Source: Bacteroidetes bacterium ADurb.Bin217 (GTDB taxonomy: Bacteria; Bacteroidota; Bacteroidia; Bacteroidales; UBA1715). From it: a DNA stretch of 35,567 bases. The notes beneath the pieces were generated by a model that was given only the letters and a program-made list of their open reading frames with translations, did not search any database and was not told the origin of the DNA. Of this stretch, positions 7,543 through 16,996 are shown one piece after another (positions within the stretch are counted from its first letter, which is position 1; each line of letters starts with the position of its first letter). Position numbers and translations under genes: made by a program. The stretch covers positions 1-35,567 of the forward strand of contig MWCJ01000028.1 in the NCBI GenBank assembly GCA_002069975.1. The letters are read 5' to 3'.

Positions 7543-8868
7543 ATGTTAGTGAATACTCACTCTCGAAAATCATTACTATTGTTATTTTTTTCAATAGTAT
7601 TTCATATAACTGTAAATGCCCAAACATGGACTTTACAGCAGTGTATCGACACAGCACAAGTGCATAATAAAAGCCTTCAGATAAGTCGGAATAATATGGC
7701 TATTGGCGAACAAAAGCAAAAAGAAGCGACATCAAATTTATTGCCTAAAGTTAATATTGTGGGCGATTACAAGTATTTTACCGATTTGCCGTATCAGCTT
7801 ATGCCAATGTCTACCTTTAATCCAACAGCACCCGAGTGGCAGTTTAGAGAAGCTCAATTTGGTGTGCCTCATAATATGAGTGCTACAATTCAGGTGGCTC
7901 TCCCGCTCTACAATCCTCAGATATATGGCGGTATCAGAACATCTAAAATTGCTGCTGAGATTTCCGAATTGCAATACCAAAAATCAGAAGAACAGGTATA
8001 TTTTGAGATTTCAAATTTGTATTACAACGCTCAAATTATAAATCATCAGTTGGAATATATTGATAACAATATAGAAAATACCGCTAAACTCTTGGCAAAT
8101 TTACAACTCTTGCATCAACAATTAATGGTTAAGCGAACCGATGTGCAGAAAGTAGAACTTCAACTTGAATTACTAAAGACACAGAGAGATTTGGCTGCGA
8201 ATAATGCCGAACAGGTAATGAATGCTTTGAAATTATCGATGGGACTGCCATCTTCTATTACTATTTTAATAGACAACAATATTTTATTTGATACTACCAC
8301 CGAATATACTTCGGCAACAACGATTGATTTGCAGCTTATCGGTTCGCAAAATCGCCTTTTGAATAGCGAATTGACAACCTTGAAACAATCGAGACTGCCA
8401 ACGGTTTCATTGTATGGAAGCTACGGGCAAACAGGATTTGGTTACGATAAGCAACCAAATGACTTTTTGAAATTTTTTCCAACAAGTTTTGTGGGCTTGC
8501 AATTATCTTATCCACTTTTTAACGGAACGGTAACCTACCATAAAATTAATCAGAAGAAGATAGAAATAGAGAATAACCAATTACAGATAAGCTTGATAAC
8601 AGATCAGAATAACATACTAATAGAAAATGCTAGCCGTCGTAGAACGGTAACGCAAAAAACAATTGCTAATTCAATGTTACAAATAGAACTAGCTAAAAAT
8701 ATATACGAACAAACACTTTTGCAGCAAAAACTCGGAACCGCAAATCTAAGCGATGTTCTATTGGCAGATAATACTTTGCGAGAATCACAACAAAATAACC
8801 TGTCGGCAATTATAGAATTTATGAAAGCTGATTTGGAATTGAAAAAAATAACGGGAAATATAAAATAA
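7543..8868 (+). CDS. TolC-family outer-membrane efflux protein
   Basis: 441 residues with signal peptide (residues 1-26, core SLLLLFFSIVFHITVNAQ). The mature protein starts with WTLQQCIDTAQVHNKSLQIS, the usual first repeat of TolC-like proteins, and shows the long helical stretches of two internal repeats (for example LLHQQLMVKRTDVQKVELQL and the later AKNIYEQTLLQQKLGTANLS). Trimeric members form the outer-membrane duct for tripartite pumps. The next genes encode DUF2798, adaptor and RND permease at short spacing, so this is the duct of that pump. The ATG lies inside a TetR operator copy; an in-frame GTG at 7549 is a possible alternative start. Confidence 0.92.
   Translation: MLVNTHSRKSLLLLFFSIVFHITVNAQTWTLQQCIDTAQVHNKSLQISRNNMAIGEQKQKEATSNLLPKVNIVGDYKYFTDLPYQLMPMSTFNPTAPEWQFREAQFGVPHNMSATIQVALPLYNPQIYGGIRTSKIAAEISELQYQKSEEQVYFEISNLYYNAQIINHQLEYIDNNIENTAKLLANLQLLHQQLMVKRTDVQKVELQLELLKTQRDLAANNAEQVMNALKLSMGLPSSITILIDNNILFDTTTEYTSATTIDLQLIGSQNRLLNSELTTLKQSRLPTVSLYGSYGQTGFGYDKQPNDFLKFFPTSFVGLQLSYPLFNGTVTYHKINQKKIEIENNQLQISLITDQNNILIENASRRRTVTQKTIANSMLQIELAKNIYEQTLLQQKLGTANLSDVLLADNTLRESQQNNLSAIIEFMKADLELKKITGNIK
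7545..7564 (+). promoter_or_regulatory. second TetR operator, overlapping the start codon of the TolC-like gene
   Basis: GTTAGTGAATACTCACTCTC matches the palindrome at 6178-6197 in 17 of 20 positions. The left half is perfect. It begins at the third base of the ATG (7543-7545), so repressor bound here would lie over the first codons of the efflux operon. Confidence 0.65.
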
Positions 8869-8886
8869 TAACAAAAAACTTAGTAT

Positions 8887-9114
8887 ATGAAAATTGCAAA
8901 AAAATACGAAATGTATGTAACACTAACAACTATGGTATTAATAATGACTTGCGTGGTAACATTTGTGAGTGTTGGTGTGAATTTTGGCTTTAACCCTGGA
9001 TTTATAACAAAATGGATAAAAATGTGGGCACTGGGTTTCTCTGTAGCTATTCCAGTAGTATTTGTGCTAATGCCTATTATAAAACGAAATGTTGCAAAAA
9101 TTGTTCGTGAGTAA
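8887..9114 (+). CDS. DUF2798-family small membrane protein
   Basis: 75 residues with two hydrophobic segments (about residues 10-32 and 46-65). The pattern GVNFGFNPGFITKWIKMWAL and then GFSVAIPVVFVLMPIIKR agrees with DUF2798, small two-helix membrane proteins of unknown function. It lies between the outer-membrane duct and adaptor genes with 18- and 12-base gaps, so it is expressed with the pump. A helper role in the complex is possible but not shown. Confidence 0.75.
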   Translation: MKIAKKYEMYVTLTTMVLIMTCVVTFVSVGVNFGFNPGFITKWIKMWALGFSVAIPVVFVLMPIIKRNVAKIVRE

Positions 9115-9126
9115 TCACATAAAAAT

Positions 9127-10182
9127 ATGAAAAAGAAAATTATTTACATAATTATTGGTTTAGCACTTGTTGCTGTGGTGGTGATTCGCTTGAAAACCAA
9201 CAAAGAAACTACGCAAAACAGAGTGTATCAGTACGATAAAGCTACATGCATTAGTGTACAGGTCGATACTTTGGAACTAGAACTCTCAAATACAGAACAT
9301 TCTTTTACTGGTACTTTCGAGCCGAACAAAGAAACCAAGATAAGTGCCGAAATTCAAGGCAAAATCAGAACCTTGCTGGTAGATGTTGGCAGCATTGTAA
9401 ATGTTGGTCAGGCTCTTATTCAATTAGATAACTCGTTGCTAAAATTACAGCTTCAATCGGTTGAAGTTCAGATTGAAGGATTGGAGGTAGATGTAAAAAG
9501 AAATACCGTGCTTGCCAATGCAGATGCTATTCAAGGGGTACAGCTCGAAAAAACTCAGTTGGCGTTAAAATCGGCTCAAGTGCAGAAGGCTACCCTTATT
9601 GAACAAATTGACAAAACCACTATCAAATCATCATTCAATGGAATTGTTACTGCAAAAATGACGGAGGAAGGTGCTTTTGCTGCTCCAGGAATGCCGTTGT
9701 TGCAAATTACCGATATTTCAAAACTTAAATTCACCATTAATGTGCCTGAACAAAAAATCAGTCAGTTTGTAATTGGGCAATCTACCCAACTCACCGTCGA
9801 TGCATTTCCCGAAATTGTATTAAAGGGAGAGGTTTCTATGATTGGCAGCAAAGCAAATATGGGAAATAGTTTCCCCGTTCAATTTTTAGTTAGTAATACA
9901 CCCGATTTGAAAATTAAATCGGGTATGTCAGGTAGTGTGCTTGTTGCAAAAACGAACGAACAGAAACAAATAATTATACCAGCATCGTCAATTGTTGGCA
10001 CTAATATTAAACCACAAGTTTATAAAGTACAAGACGGTAAAGCAACACTCAGCGATATAAGTATATCGAAACGTATTGGAAGTAAAGTGGTTGTATCGAA
10101 AGGATTAACCAATGGCGACGTGATTGTCACTAACGGGTTCATAAATCTTTTCGACGGTGCTAATGTTTCAATTAAAAACTAA
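9127..10182 (+). CDS. RND efflux periplasmic adaptor (HlyD/AcrA family)
   Basis: 351 residues. One N-terminal hydrophobic segment (about 4-21) anchors or exports the protein. It is followed by the split barrel-sandwich domain (about 75-100 SAEIQGKIRTLLVDVGSIVN, and 160-190 IKSSFNGIVTAKMTEEGAFA), an alpha-hairpin of only about 60 residues between them, and a beta-barrel (about 200-270). The C-terminal part (about 275-351, IIIPASSIVG onwards) is the membrane-proximal domain. Such proteins bridge RND pumps and TolC ducts. The gene is 6 bases before the permease gene. Confidence 0.93.
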   Translation: MKKKIIYIIIGLALVAVVVIRLKTNKETTQNRVYQYDKATCISVQVDTLELELSNTEHSFTGTFEPNKETKISAEIQGKIRTLLVDVGSIVNVGQALIQLDNSLLKLQLQSVEVQIEGLEVDVKRNTVLANADAIQGVQLEKTQLALKSAQVQKATLIEQIDKTTIKSSFNGIVTAKMTEEGAFAAPGMPLLQITDISKLKFTINVPEQKISQFVIGQSTQLTVDAFPEIVLKGEVSMIGSKANMGNSFPVQFLVSNTPDLKIKSGMSGSVLVAKTNEQKQIIIPASSIVGTNIKPQVYKVQDGKATLSDISISKRIGSKVVVSKGLTNGDVIVTNGFINLFDGANVSIKN

Positions 10183-10188
10183 GAAACC

Positions 10189-13100
10189 ATGAATATTACA
10201 GAAATTGCCATAAAACGCCCATCACTCATCATAGTTCTTTTTAGCGTATTTACGCTTTTGGGAATTATAGGCTATAAAAATCTGAGCTACGAGTTATTGC
10301 CCGACTTCAACCAGCCTGTGGTTGTTATAAAAACTTTGTATCCAGGTGCAGAACCACAGGAAGTGGAAACATCGGTTTCGCGAAAAATTGAAGATGCTCT
10401 TTCCAATTTGGAAGGTGTCGATTACCTCGAAACAAAGTCGATGCCCAACGCATCGGTTATTATTGCCAACCTCAAATACGGAACCGATGTTGACAAAGCT
10501 ATGCAAGATGCCCAACGCTATATTGACAACATAAAGAAAGATTTGCCTGCCGACATTTTAAGTCCAGTAATGAGCAAGGTTTCACCCAACGATTTGCCAA
10601 TTATCTCTATCAGCGCAACGAGCAACTTGTCCGAAACTGAGTTTTATCAGAAAATGAAAGATGATTTTCTACCTCAAATACAACAATTGAAAGGTGTGGC
10701 AGAAATTACATTGCTTGGTGGCGAAGAGCGTGAGATTCAAGTGAAAGTGAACCAAGAAAAATTGGTGTATTACAAAATTTCCCTCAGTCAGGTAGTAGAT
10801 GCAATAAATCGTTCAGGATTAGACCTTCCTGCTGGAAAAGTACAATCGCAGAAAGAAAACAATTCGGTACGAATTACTGGTAAATTTACGGCAATAGAAG
10901 ATATAATGAATGTGCAAGTGGCAATGCCTATGCCCAACAGCCCAGTGTATGTAAAGGATATTGCCAATGTTATCGATGGCGTTAAGGAAGTAGCTTCGGT
11001 AAGTCGATACAATGGAGCAAACGGTATAGGGCTGATGCTCAAAAAACAAGGCGATGCCAATGCTGTTGAGGTTTCAAAATTGGTGCAAGAGAAGTTGAAA
11101 CAGATTGAAGCTCAAAACACAAATGCCGATGTAAAATTTACCATAGCCGACGATTCAACCGACAAAACGATAGCCGCAGTAAATTCGGTGGTGTTCGATT
11201 TGTTTTTGGCAGTAATACTGGTTTCTATTGTAATGCTTTTGTTCTTGAGAAGTTACCGCAATTCTCTGATTGTATTGGTTTCCATACCAACTTCGCTAGT
11301 TACAGCTTTTGCTGTAATGTGGCTTTTGGGCTACACTTTGAATCTTATGACTTTGCTTGCAATGTCTCTCATTATCGGAATACTGGTCGATGATGCCATT
11401 GTGGTGCTCGAAAATATTCAACGCCATTTGGACAAAGGAAAAGAAAAAAGCACTGCCGCAATGGATGGACGTATGGAAATAGGTTTTTCGGCTCTATCTA
11501 TTACATTGGTTGATGTGGTTGTGTTTTTACCCATTCTATTCTTACAGGTTTTTGTTGCCGATATGCTGAAACAATTTTCAGTTGTAGTAATTACTTCTAC
11601 GCTAACAAGTTTGTTGGTTGGGTTTACCCTCACCCCTTGGCTTGCTTCACGAATAGGAAAAAAAGAAGATTTGCAACCAACCAATATAATGAACCGTTTT
11701 TTGCTTTGGTTCGAACATCAGTTAAACACGTTTATTGAATGGTATGGCAGACAGCTTGTTTGGGTGCTAAGCCATAAACTGATATTTACTGGTATAGTTT
11801 TGTTGCTTTTTGTAATGACTTTAGGAATAATGAAGCAAGGCATCATCGGCAAAGAAATGATGTCTACTGGCGACCAAGGGAAGTTTCGCTTAAACTTGGA
11901 ATTCGACAAAACAATTACTGTTCAGCAGAATAATATTGTATCACAGCAGATTGAAAATTATATCCTGCAACAACCCGAAGTTTCTACTCTATTTAGTAAC
12001 ATTGCTGGACCAAGTACTGGAATAGGAAGTCTTGGTGTGGGAGCTGCCAATAAATCGGAATTTACCATACAGCTGAAATCAGAAAAAGAAAGAAGCGTGA
12101 AAACCGAAGAGTTTATGAAGCGTCTTCTAAAGCAGCTCCGCACCGATTTTTCGGGAATCAATTTCTCGGTGGCTGTCATAGGTTTGCTACCTAAAGGAGC
12201 TCCAATCAAAATAACATTGAGCGGAGGCGATATAGATTTGGTAATGAAAACTTCGCAAGAACTGAAATCGGTAATCGAAACAATACCTGGAGCCGATAAC
12301 GTGCAATTGTCGGTTGTAGAAGGAAATCCTGAGTATAAAGTAATACCTGACAAAGAAAAAATGCAGCGACTTGGTCTTACCACCGCATTTGTTGGTATGA
12401 ATCTAAGAACGGCATTAACAGGTAACGACGATGCTTCGTTAACCCAGAACGGCACTGAATACCCCGTGCGTATTTGGCTCGATGAGTTTAATCGTAAGAA
12501 TTTTGAAGACGTTACGCATCTTACCATTGTTAATCCCATGAATACACCGATTGAAGTTTCGCAGTTTGCCACCGTAGTGCAAGACAACTCGCCTTCTTTG
12601 CTCGAAAGACTCGACAGGCAAGCATCGGTAACACTTACTGCCGAATCATTTGGTCGCCCTTCGGGAACACTTGCAGGAGAAGCAATAACCTATCTAAAAT
12701 CAAAACCTCTGCCCGAAGGCATTAAGCTAAGCTGGGGAGCTGATATTAAAACACAAAACGAAAGTTTTGGAGCTTTGGGGTCTGTGTTACTTATTTCATT
12801 TATCCTTATTTATCTAATAATGATAGCATTGTACGATAGTTATATTTACCCGTTTGTTGCTTTGTTTGGAATTCCCGTTGCTGCGATTGGTGCATTTTTA
12901 GCATTAAATTTATCATTAAATCACTTAACCCTATTTGCACAACTTGGACTTATTATGCTCATGGGACTGGTAACCAAAAATGCCATTCTGATTGTCGATT
13001 TCACCAATCAACTCAAAGCCGAAGGCAAACATTTCAAAGAAGCATTAATACTTGCAGGCAAGGAACGGCTCCGTCCTATTTTAATGACAACTTTGGCTAT

Positions 13101-13290
13101 GGCAATAGGAATGCTGCCAATTGCTTTGGGCAAAGGAACTGCAAGCGAATGGAAGAATGGTTTAGCGTGGGTTATTATCGGAGGCTTACTTTCATCATTA
13201 ATTTTGACTGTTTTCCTAGTTCCTTTGGTTTATTATGTGGTAGATAGCATAAAAGAACGATTTGCAAAAAAGAAAGGAGTTGCAAAATGA
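10189..13290 (+). CDS. RND multidrug efflux permease (AcrB/MexB-like)
   Basis: 1033 residues, full length. The N terminus (ITEIAIKRPSLIIVLFSVFT) is the first transmembrane helix. The proton-relay helix contains LVDDAIVVLENIQRH near residue 400. Further helices lie at about 335-480, 525-550 and 865-1020, with two large periplasmic loops between, including PGAEPQEVETSVSRKIEDAL in the first porter domain. This is the hydrophobic/amphiphilic efflux type rather than the metal type. It exports toxic compounds using the proton gradient, with the adaptor and TolC-like protein encoded upstream. Its stop overlaps the ATG of a truncated gene (ATGA at 13287-13290), so the operon once had another gene. 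Confidence 0.95.
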   Translation: MNITEIAIKRPSLIIVLFSVFTLLGIIGYKNLSYELLPDFNQPVVVIKTLYPGAEPQEVETSVSRKIEDALSNLEGVDYLETKSMPNASVIIANLKYGTDVDKAMQDAQRYIDNIKKDLPADILSPVMSKVSPNDLPIISISATSNLSETEFYQKMKDDFLPQIQQLKGVAEITLLGGEEREIQVKVNQEKLVYYKISLSQVVDAINRSGLDLPAGKVQSQKENNSVRITGKFTAIEDIMNVQVAMPMPNSPVYVKDIANVIDGVKEVASVSRYNGANGIGLMLKKQGDANAVEVSKLVQEKLKQIEAQNTNADVKFTIADDSTDKTIAAVNSVVFDLFLAVILVSIVMLLFLRSYRNSLIVLVSIPTSLVTAFAVMWLLGYTLNLMTLLAMSLIIGILVDDAIVVLENIQRHLDKGKEKSTAAMDGRMEIGFSALSITLVDVVVFLPILFLQVFVADMLKQFSVVVITSTLTSLLVGFTLTPWLASRIGKKEDLQPTNIMNRFLLWFEHQLNTFIEWYGRQLVWVLSHKLIFTGIVLLLFVMTLGIMKQGIIGKEMMSTGDQGKFRLNLEFDKTITVQQNNIVSQQIENYILQQPEVSTLFSNIAGPSTGIGSLGVGAANKSEFTIQLKSEKERSVKTEEFMKRLLKQLRTDFSGINFSVAVIGLLPKGAPIKITLSGGDIDLVMKTSQELKSVIETIPGADNVQLSVVEGNPEYKVIPDKEKMQRLGLTTAFVGMNLRTALTGNDDASLTQNGTEYPVRIWLDEFNRKNFEDVTHLTIVNPMNTPIEVSQFATVVQDNSPSLLERLDRQASVTLTAESFGRPSGTLAGEAITYLKSKPLPEGIKLSWGADIKTQNESFGALGSVLLISFILIYLIMIALYDSYIYPFVALFGIPVAAIGAFLALNLSLNHLTLFAQLGLIMLMGLVTKNAILIVDFTNQLKAEGKHFKEALILAGKERLRPILMTTLAMAIGMLPIALGKGTASEWKNGLAWVIIGGLLSSLILTVFLVPLVYYVVDSIKERFAKKKGVAK

Positions 13291-13361
13291 GAAACCTAAC
13301 TCAACTAACAAGTTTTTTCTTTCTTCTTTTATTACTCACGTATAATACACCCCAAAATTAG
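13287..13361 (+). pseudogene. remnant of a further efflux-operon gene (N-terminal signal only)
   Basis: ATG overlaps the stop of the RND gene by 4 bases. Only 24 codons remain: MRNLTQLTSFFFLLLLLTYN, then residues encoded by IS-derived DNA and TAG at 13359. The 20 native residues look like the start of an exported protein. What it was cannot be told. It is cut by the IS3-family fragment that starts at about 13341. Confidence 0.55.
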
Positions 13362-13464
13362 GACAGGAAAAATAAGTGTAAATTTGTAAATTACAAACTG
13401 TCAAAAAATGGATTTAAAAAAAAGACGAACATTTAGTTCAGAATTCAAAGCTAAAGTAGCCATT
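13341..13464 (+). mobile_element. left-end fragment of an IS3-family insertion sequence
   Basis: The stretch CACCCCAAAATTAGGACAGG (13349-13368) looks like an IS3-family terminal repeat. It is followed at 13408 by an ATG for MDLKKRRTFSSEFKAKVAI, the start of an IS3-type OrfA transposase with its helix-turn-helix onset. Similarity stops at about 13464, after which the frame runs 17 unrelated codons to TGA at 13516. OrfB and the right end are missing, so the element is dead and was probably trimmed by a deletion. Confidence 0.7.
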
Positions 13465-13520
13465 AAACCCGGACTTATACCCACTCTCATTTACATATAC
13501 CGAATTTATCATACATGAAA

Positions 13521-15596
13521 TTATTCATTACTCAGAATCTTAAATTCTACTCGGCGATTGAGTGCTCGTCCTTCTTCGGTTGCGTTATCAGCTACTGGTA
13601 TATCAAATGCATAGCCTTTGTATTGCAAGCGAGTCATAGGTATCGATTTTGCCAAATAATTTACTACCGACTGTGCACGACTTTCCGATAATTTCTGGTT
13701 GAAAGTGCGTGAACCTGAATTGTCGGTATGCCCCCCTATTTCTATAATCATATTAGGATTGTCTGTCAATATTTTTATAAGATTATCGAGTTCGGTATAC
13801 GATTTTGGGTCGAGTTTGGCACTTCCGTATTCAAAAAATACGTTACGTAACACAATTTTCGAGTCTTTTTTTATCTGCATTAATTTAATATCCAATTCTA
13901 TTTCTTGGTATTCGGTAGTAGCTGGAATATTGAAATTTTCGGAATGGAACAAATATCCTTCTTTTTTCACAGCCAAGCCATAATCTTTACCCGACGGCAG
14001 AGGTATAAGGAATTTACCGGTAGCTGCATTCGAATTAAGTACCGAAATTACTTTGCCTGTAGCATTGTCGGTAATTTCTATTTGTGCTTCAAGGAATGTG
14101 CGTTCTTGAGCAAATGCATCGGTTACTATACCTTTTACAATTGTAAGTCGCGATGTGCGAATTTCAACCGATTTTTCTATTACAACTTCTTGTTTTATTG
14201 GGTTAGCAAAAACTGCTATCAAGTTATTTTCGGTAGTCATGCTCACTTTTTTCTCAGGACCTAAAAAGGTTATTGCATACACATCATGTTTGCCAAATCC
14301 ACCATCTTTGCTCGACGAATAGTATCCGTTACGTCCGCTTCCGGCAAGTACAAAAAAACGTTCATCGCCGGGAGTATTTATAGGATATCCTACATTTACA
14401 GGTTCCGACCATGTTCCATCGTCTTTCAATTCCGATTTAAACACATCATATCCTCCCATAGTTTTATGTCCGTCCGACGAAAAATACATGGTTCTACCAT
14501 CAGGATGCATAAATACATCAACCTCATCATATTGTGTATTAATAGTTGGACCTAAATTTACTGGTTTACCCCATTTCCCTTTTTCGTTGAGGGTGCAACT
14601 AAACAAATCGTGTTGTCCGTAATTGGTAACTTTATCTTTGTTAGTACTCGAAAAATACACCGTTCTGCCATCGAACGAAAAACTTGCTGCCGATTCATGC
14701 CACGGAGAATTTACTGCATCAAAAAATTCCGGATCTGTCCAAACATCACCTTTCTTTTCGGTATACAAAATATCCCCACCTTTTTTTCCATAGTATGTAA
14801 ACATTTTTTGACCATCGGGCGAAATACCAATAGTAGCATCATTTTCTTTGGTATTCAATGGTTTACCCATATCTTGTACTTGCGACCATTGTGTGCCGGT
14901 GCGGTACGACACCCATATATTTTCGTCAAATTCGTTATCGCTTCCTTTTTTGTCATTATAGGGATTCTCTCGTTTCGATGTAATAACCAACATAGATTGG
15001 TCGGCAGTAATTAATGGAGAATAATCTGAAAATTCGGAATTTATAGCAGCCCCCATATTGTCTATAAAAGCACGTACCGTATCTTTCATAAATTCTTTGG
15101 CATTGTTACATTCTTCTATTTTACGTGTCAGAAGCATGCCTATCATTCTCATATCTTCGGGACTTAAGAGCGAACGATATTTTTGAAATGATTCTATGGC
15201 TAAATCAAACTGATAATTAGCATGATATGCTACTCCAAGTTGGTATTGTATGTCTTGTGCTATTTGTGGATTCAAACTTTGAGCTTTAAGTAAATAAGGA
15301 ATAGCTCTTCCTTTGTTCGATGAATTTGCATAACATACCCCAATTTTGTAATTTAATTCATCATTATTTGGGTTAAATTCTTGAGCTTTAATAAAAAACT
15401 GCAATGCCATGCGATAATCCGGATAAGCCAAAGTATAATACTTATTTCCTTCTTCAAAATTCTTAACAGCTTCTTTAAATCCGGTAGGATTATCTTTAAA
15501 ATTAGCTTTTTTAAATTCTATACTTTGGGTTGTTTGAGCAAGTGTTACAAAACTTGTAAGCAAAACAAACAATATGGTATGTGCTATATATTTCAT
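13521..15596 (-). CDS. PorE-like TPR / beta-propeller / OmpA-C outer-membrane protein
   Basis: 691 residues. Signal peptide (MKYIAHTILFVLLTSFVTLA), TPR-like repeats (about 35-160, AYPDYRMALQFFIKAQEFNP), and a PD40/WD40-type propeller with repeated GRTVYFSSTNKD-like blades (about 195-445). Then follow a carboxypeptidase-regulatory-like beta domain (about 480-570) and an OmpA C-terminal peptidoglycan-binding domain (about 580-691) with IEIGGHTDNSGSRTFNQKLS and ESRAQSVVNYL. The same order occurs in PorE of the type IX secretion system, which tethers the machine to peptidoglycan. Several paralogues of this architecture exist in one genome, so a T9SS role is likely but not certain. It follows the TPR gene by 28 bases. 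Confidence 0.82.
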   Translation of the reverse strand: MKYIAHTILFVLLTSFVTLAQTTQSIEFKKANFKDNPTGFKEAVKNFEEGNKYYTLAYPDYRMALQFFIKAQEFNPNNDELNYKIGVCYANSSNKGRAIPYLLKAQSLNPQIAQDIQYQLGVAYHANYQFDLAIESFQKYRSLLSPEDMRMIGMLLTRKIEECNNAKEFMKDTVRAFIDNMGAAINSEFSDYSPLITADQSMLVITSKRENPYNDKKGSDNEFDENIWVSYRTGTQWSQVQDMGKPLNTKENDATIGISPDGQKMFTYYGKKGGDILYTEKKGDVWTDPEFFDAVNSPWHESAASFSFDGRTVYFSSTNKDKVTNYGQHDLFSCTLNEKGKWGKPVNLGPTINTQYDEVDVFMHPDGRTMYFSSDGHKTMGGYDVFKSELKDDGTWSEPVNVGYPINTPGDERFFVLAGSGRNGYYSSSKDGGFGKHDVYAITFLGPEKKVSMTTENNLIAVFANPIKQEVVIEKSVEIRTSRLTIVKGIVTDAFAQERTFLEAQIEITDNATGKVISVLNSNAATGKFLIPLPSGKDYGLAVKKEGYLFHSENFNIPATTEYQEIELDIKLMQIKKDSKIVLRNVFFEYGSAKLDPKSYTELDNLIKILTDNPNMIIEIGGHTDNSGSRTFNQKLSESRAQSVVNYLAKSIPMTRLQYKGYAFDIPVADNATEEGRALNRRVEFKILSNE

Positions 15597-15624
15597 AGGT
15601 ATGATTTTTATAAATTAGTTTGAA

Positions 15625-16683
15625 TTAATTACATCCCGATGTTAATGCTGCCGGCACATCTACTCCGTGTTGACGAGCAAGCATCATATCTTTACAAGTT
15701 TCATCGAATTTTCGCAACATTTCTTGGGCAGCACCTCTGTTATAATATGCAAGTCCAAATGCAGGGTCTATTTGAATAGCACGATTATACATTTCTACTG
15801 CTTCGTTATAGCGTTTCATTTTGGCATACATAATTCCCAAATTATTGTATGCAAATGCATATTTAGGATTAATTTCGAGAGCTTTTTTAAAATCAGCAAA
15901 CGCTTCTTTATATTTACCTTGGGTAAATTTTGCTTCTCCTCTATTATTGTATGCTCCGTAAAAATTAGGTTTCCATTTTATAGCAAGGTCAAAATTTCTA
16001 ATTGCCCCATCAATATCACCTGATTTTAGGAGTACCGAACCTAAATTGTCGTATGTATTAGCCATTTCCGGATTTAATCGCAAAGCTTGTTCATAATCGC
16101 CTACAGCTCTGTCAATATCGCCCATCATTCGGCGAGCACTTCCGCGGTCGTTATAGGCAAATGCATAATTTGGATTACGCTGTATTGCATTGGTATAGGC
16201 AGTTACGGCACCTTTGTAGTCTTTAATAAAAAACATGCACACACCTTGGTAATAATATGCTTCGGGGGTTTCATATTGCAAAAGAATTGCTTTAGTAATA
16301 TCTCGAAGACAAGTCATAAAATCGTTTTTACCAAAATATACCATTGCTCGCGAATACCACACTTGTGCTAAAGTAGAATCAACGCTCAACACATAATTGT
16401 ATGCCGATATAGCACCTTCGGTATCGTTTGTAAATGTTTTGGCAGCCCCCAAATTTATATATGCTTTTATAAATTGAGGATTATGCCGAATTGCCAATTC
16501 AAATTGCTGAACAGCCAAACTGTATTGTTCAGTATTTAAATATTGTATTCCGTTGTTGTAAGCCAATTCGGCTTCTTGATTTTGCTCTACTACTATGGTA
16601 GAAATAGTGTCGATTTGTGCAGTAATTATTGATTGTATGCCACACATAATACAACACAATACTATCAGTTTTTTGATTTTCAT
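15625..16683 (-). CDS. exported tetratricopeptide-repeat protein
   Basis: 352 residues with a signal peptide (about 1-22, LIVLCCIMCGIQSIITAQ). From about residue 37 to 345 the protein is an array of roughly nine TPR units of 34 residues, for example AYINLGAAKTFTNDTEGAIS, FAYNDRGSARRMMGDIDRAV and FAYNNLGIMYAKMKRYNEAV. Such solenoids bind other proteins; the partner is probably periplasmic. It is the first gene of a pair with the PorE-like protein, which also carries TPRs. On the minus strand TACCTTTG (16720-16713) upstream fits a -7 box. No enzyme signature is seen. Confidence 0.85.
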   Translation of the reverse strand: MKIKKLIVLCCIMCGIQSIITAQIDTISTIVVEQNQEAELAYNNGIQYLNTEQYSLAVQQFELAIRHNPQFIKAYINLGAAKTFTNDTEGAISAYNYVLSVDSTLAQVWYSRAMVYFGKNDFMTCLRDITKAILLQYETPEAYYYQGVCMFFIKDYKGAVTAYTNAIQRNPNYAFAYNDRGSARRMMGDIDRAVGDYEQALRLNPEMANTYDNLGSVLLKSGDIDGAIRNFDLAIKWKPNFYGAYNNRGEAKFTQGKYKEAFADFKKALEINPKYAFAYNNLGIMYAKMKRYNEAVEMYNRAIQIDPAFGLAYYNRGAAQEMLRKFDETCKDMMLARQHGVDVPAALTSGCN

Positions 16684-16996
16684 AAGATTACTTTTTTGTT
16701 CGGTATAATGTTCAAAGGTATATAAAATATTTGATATTAAAATGCGACTTAGGTATAATTTTTTATGTAATTGTATGTAGTATCCTCACGCCTTATTATC
16801 TTAAACCAAAACTATACGTTTTTTTGGTTGTCAATTGCAAAATCTATAATCCTAAGAAATCCGGCACGCATTTTTTTATGTTTTTTTGTCATAAATGCTA
16901 AAAAATTACTATTATTGTATGTTGTACCAATTGTAGAATCTTGAAATTGGTATATATGAATATACATTGAATCTATTATTTTTAAAATTTTTCTCT
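16684..16996. other. 313-bp divergent intergenic region
   Basis: It separates the TPR gene (minus) from the GH3 gene (plus). A -7-like TACCTTTG on the minus strand (16720-16713) is the only regulatory element I can support. No hairpin terminator, small ORF or RNA gene is recognisable. Confidence 0.4.

Noticed and set aside
11958-12587. 209-residue minus-strand ORF inside the RND gene
   Set aside because: Shadow of the permease coding frame; low-complexity composition with no independent domain.
14286-15014. Plus-strand ORFs opposite the PorE-like gene
   Set aside because: Shadows rich in Phe, Ile, Arg and Cys opposite a well-supported coding frame.
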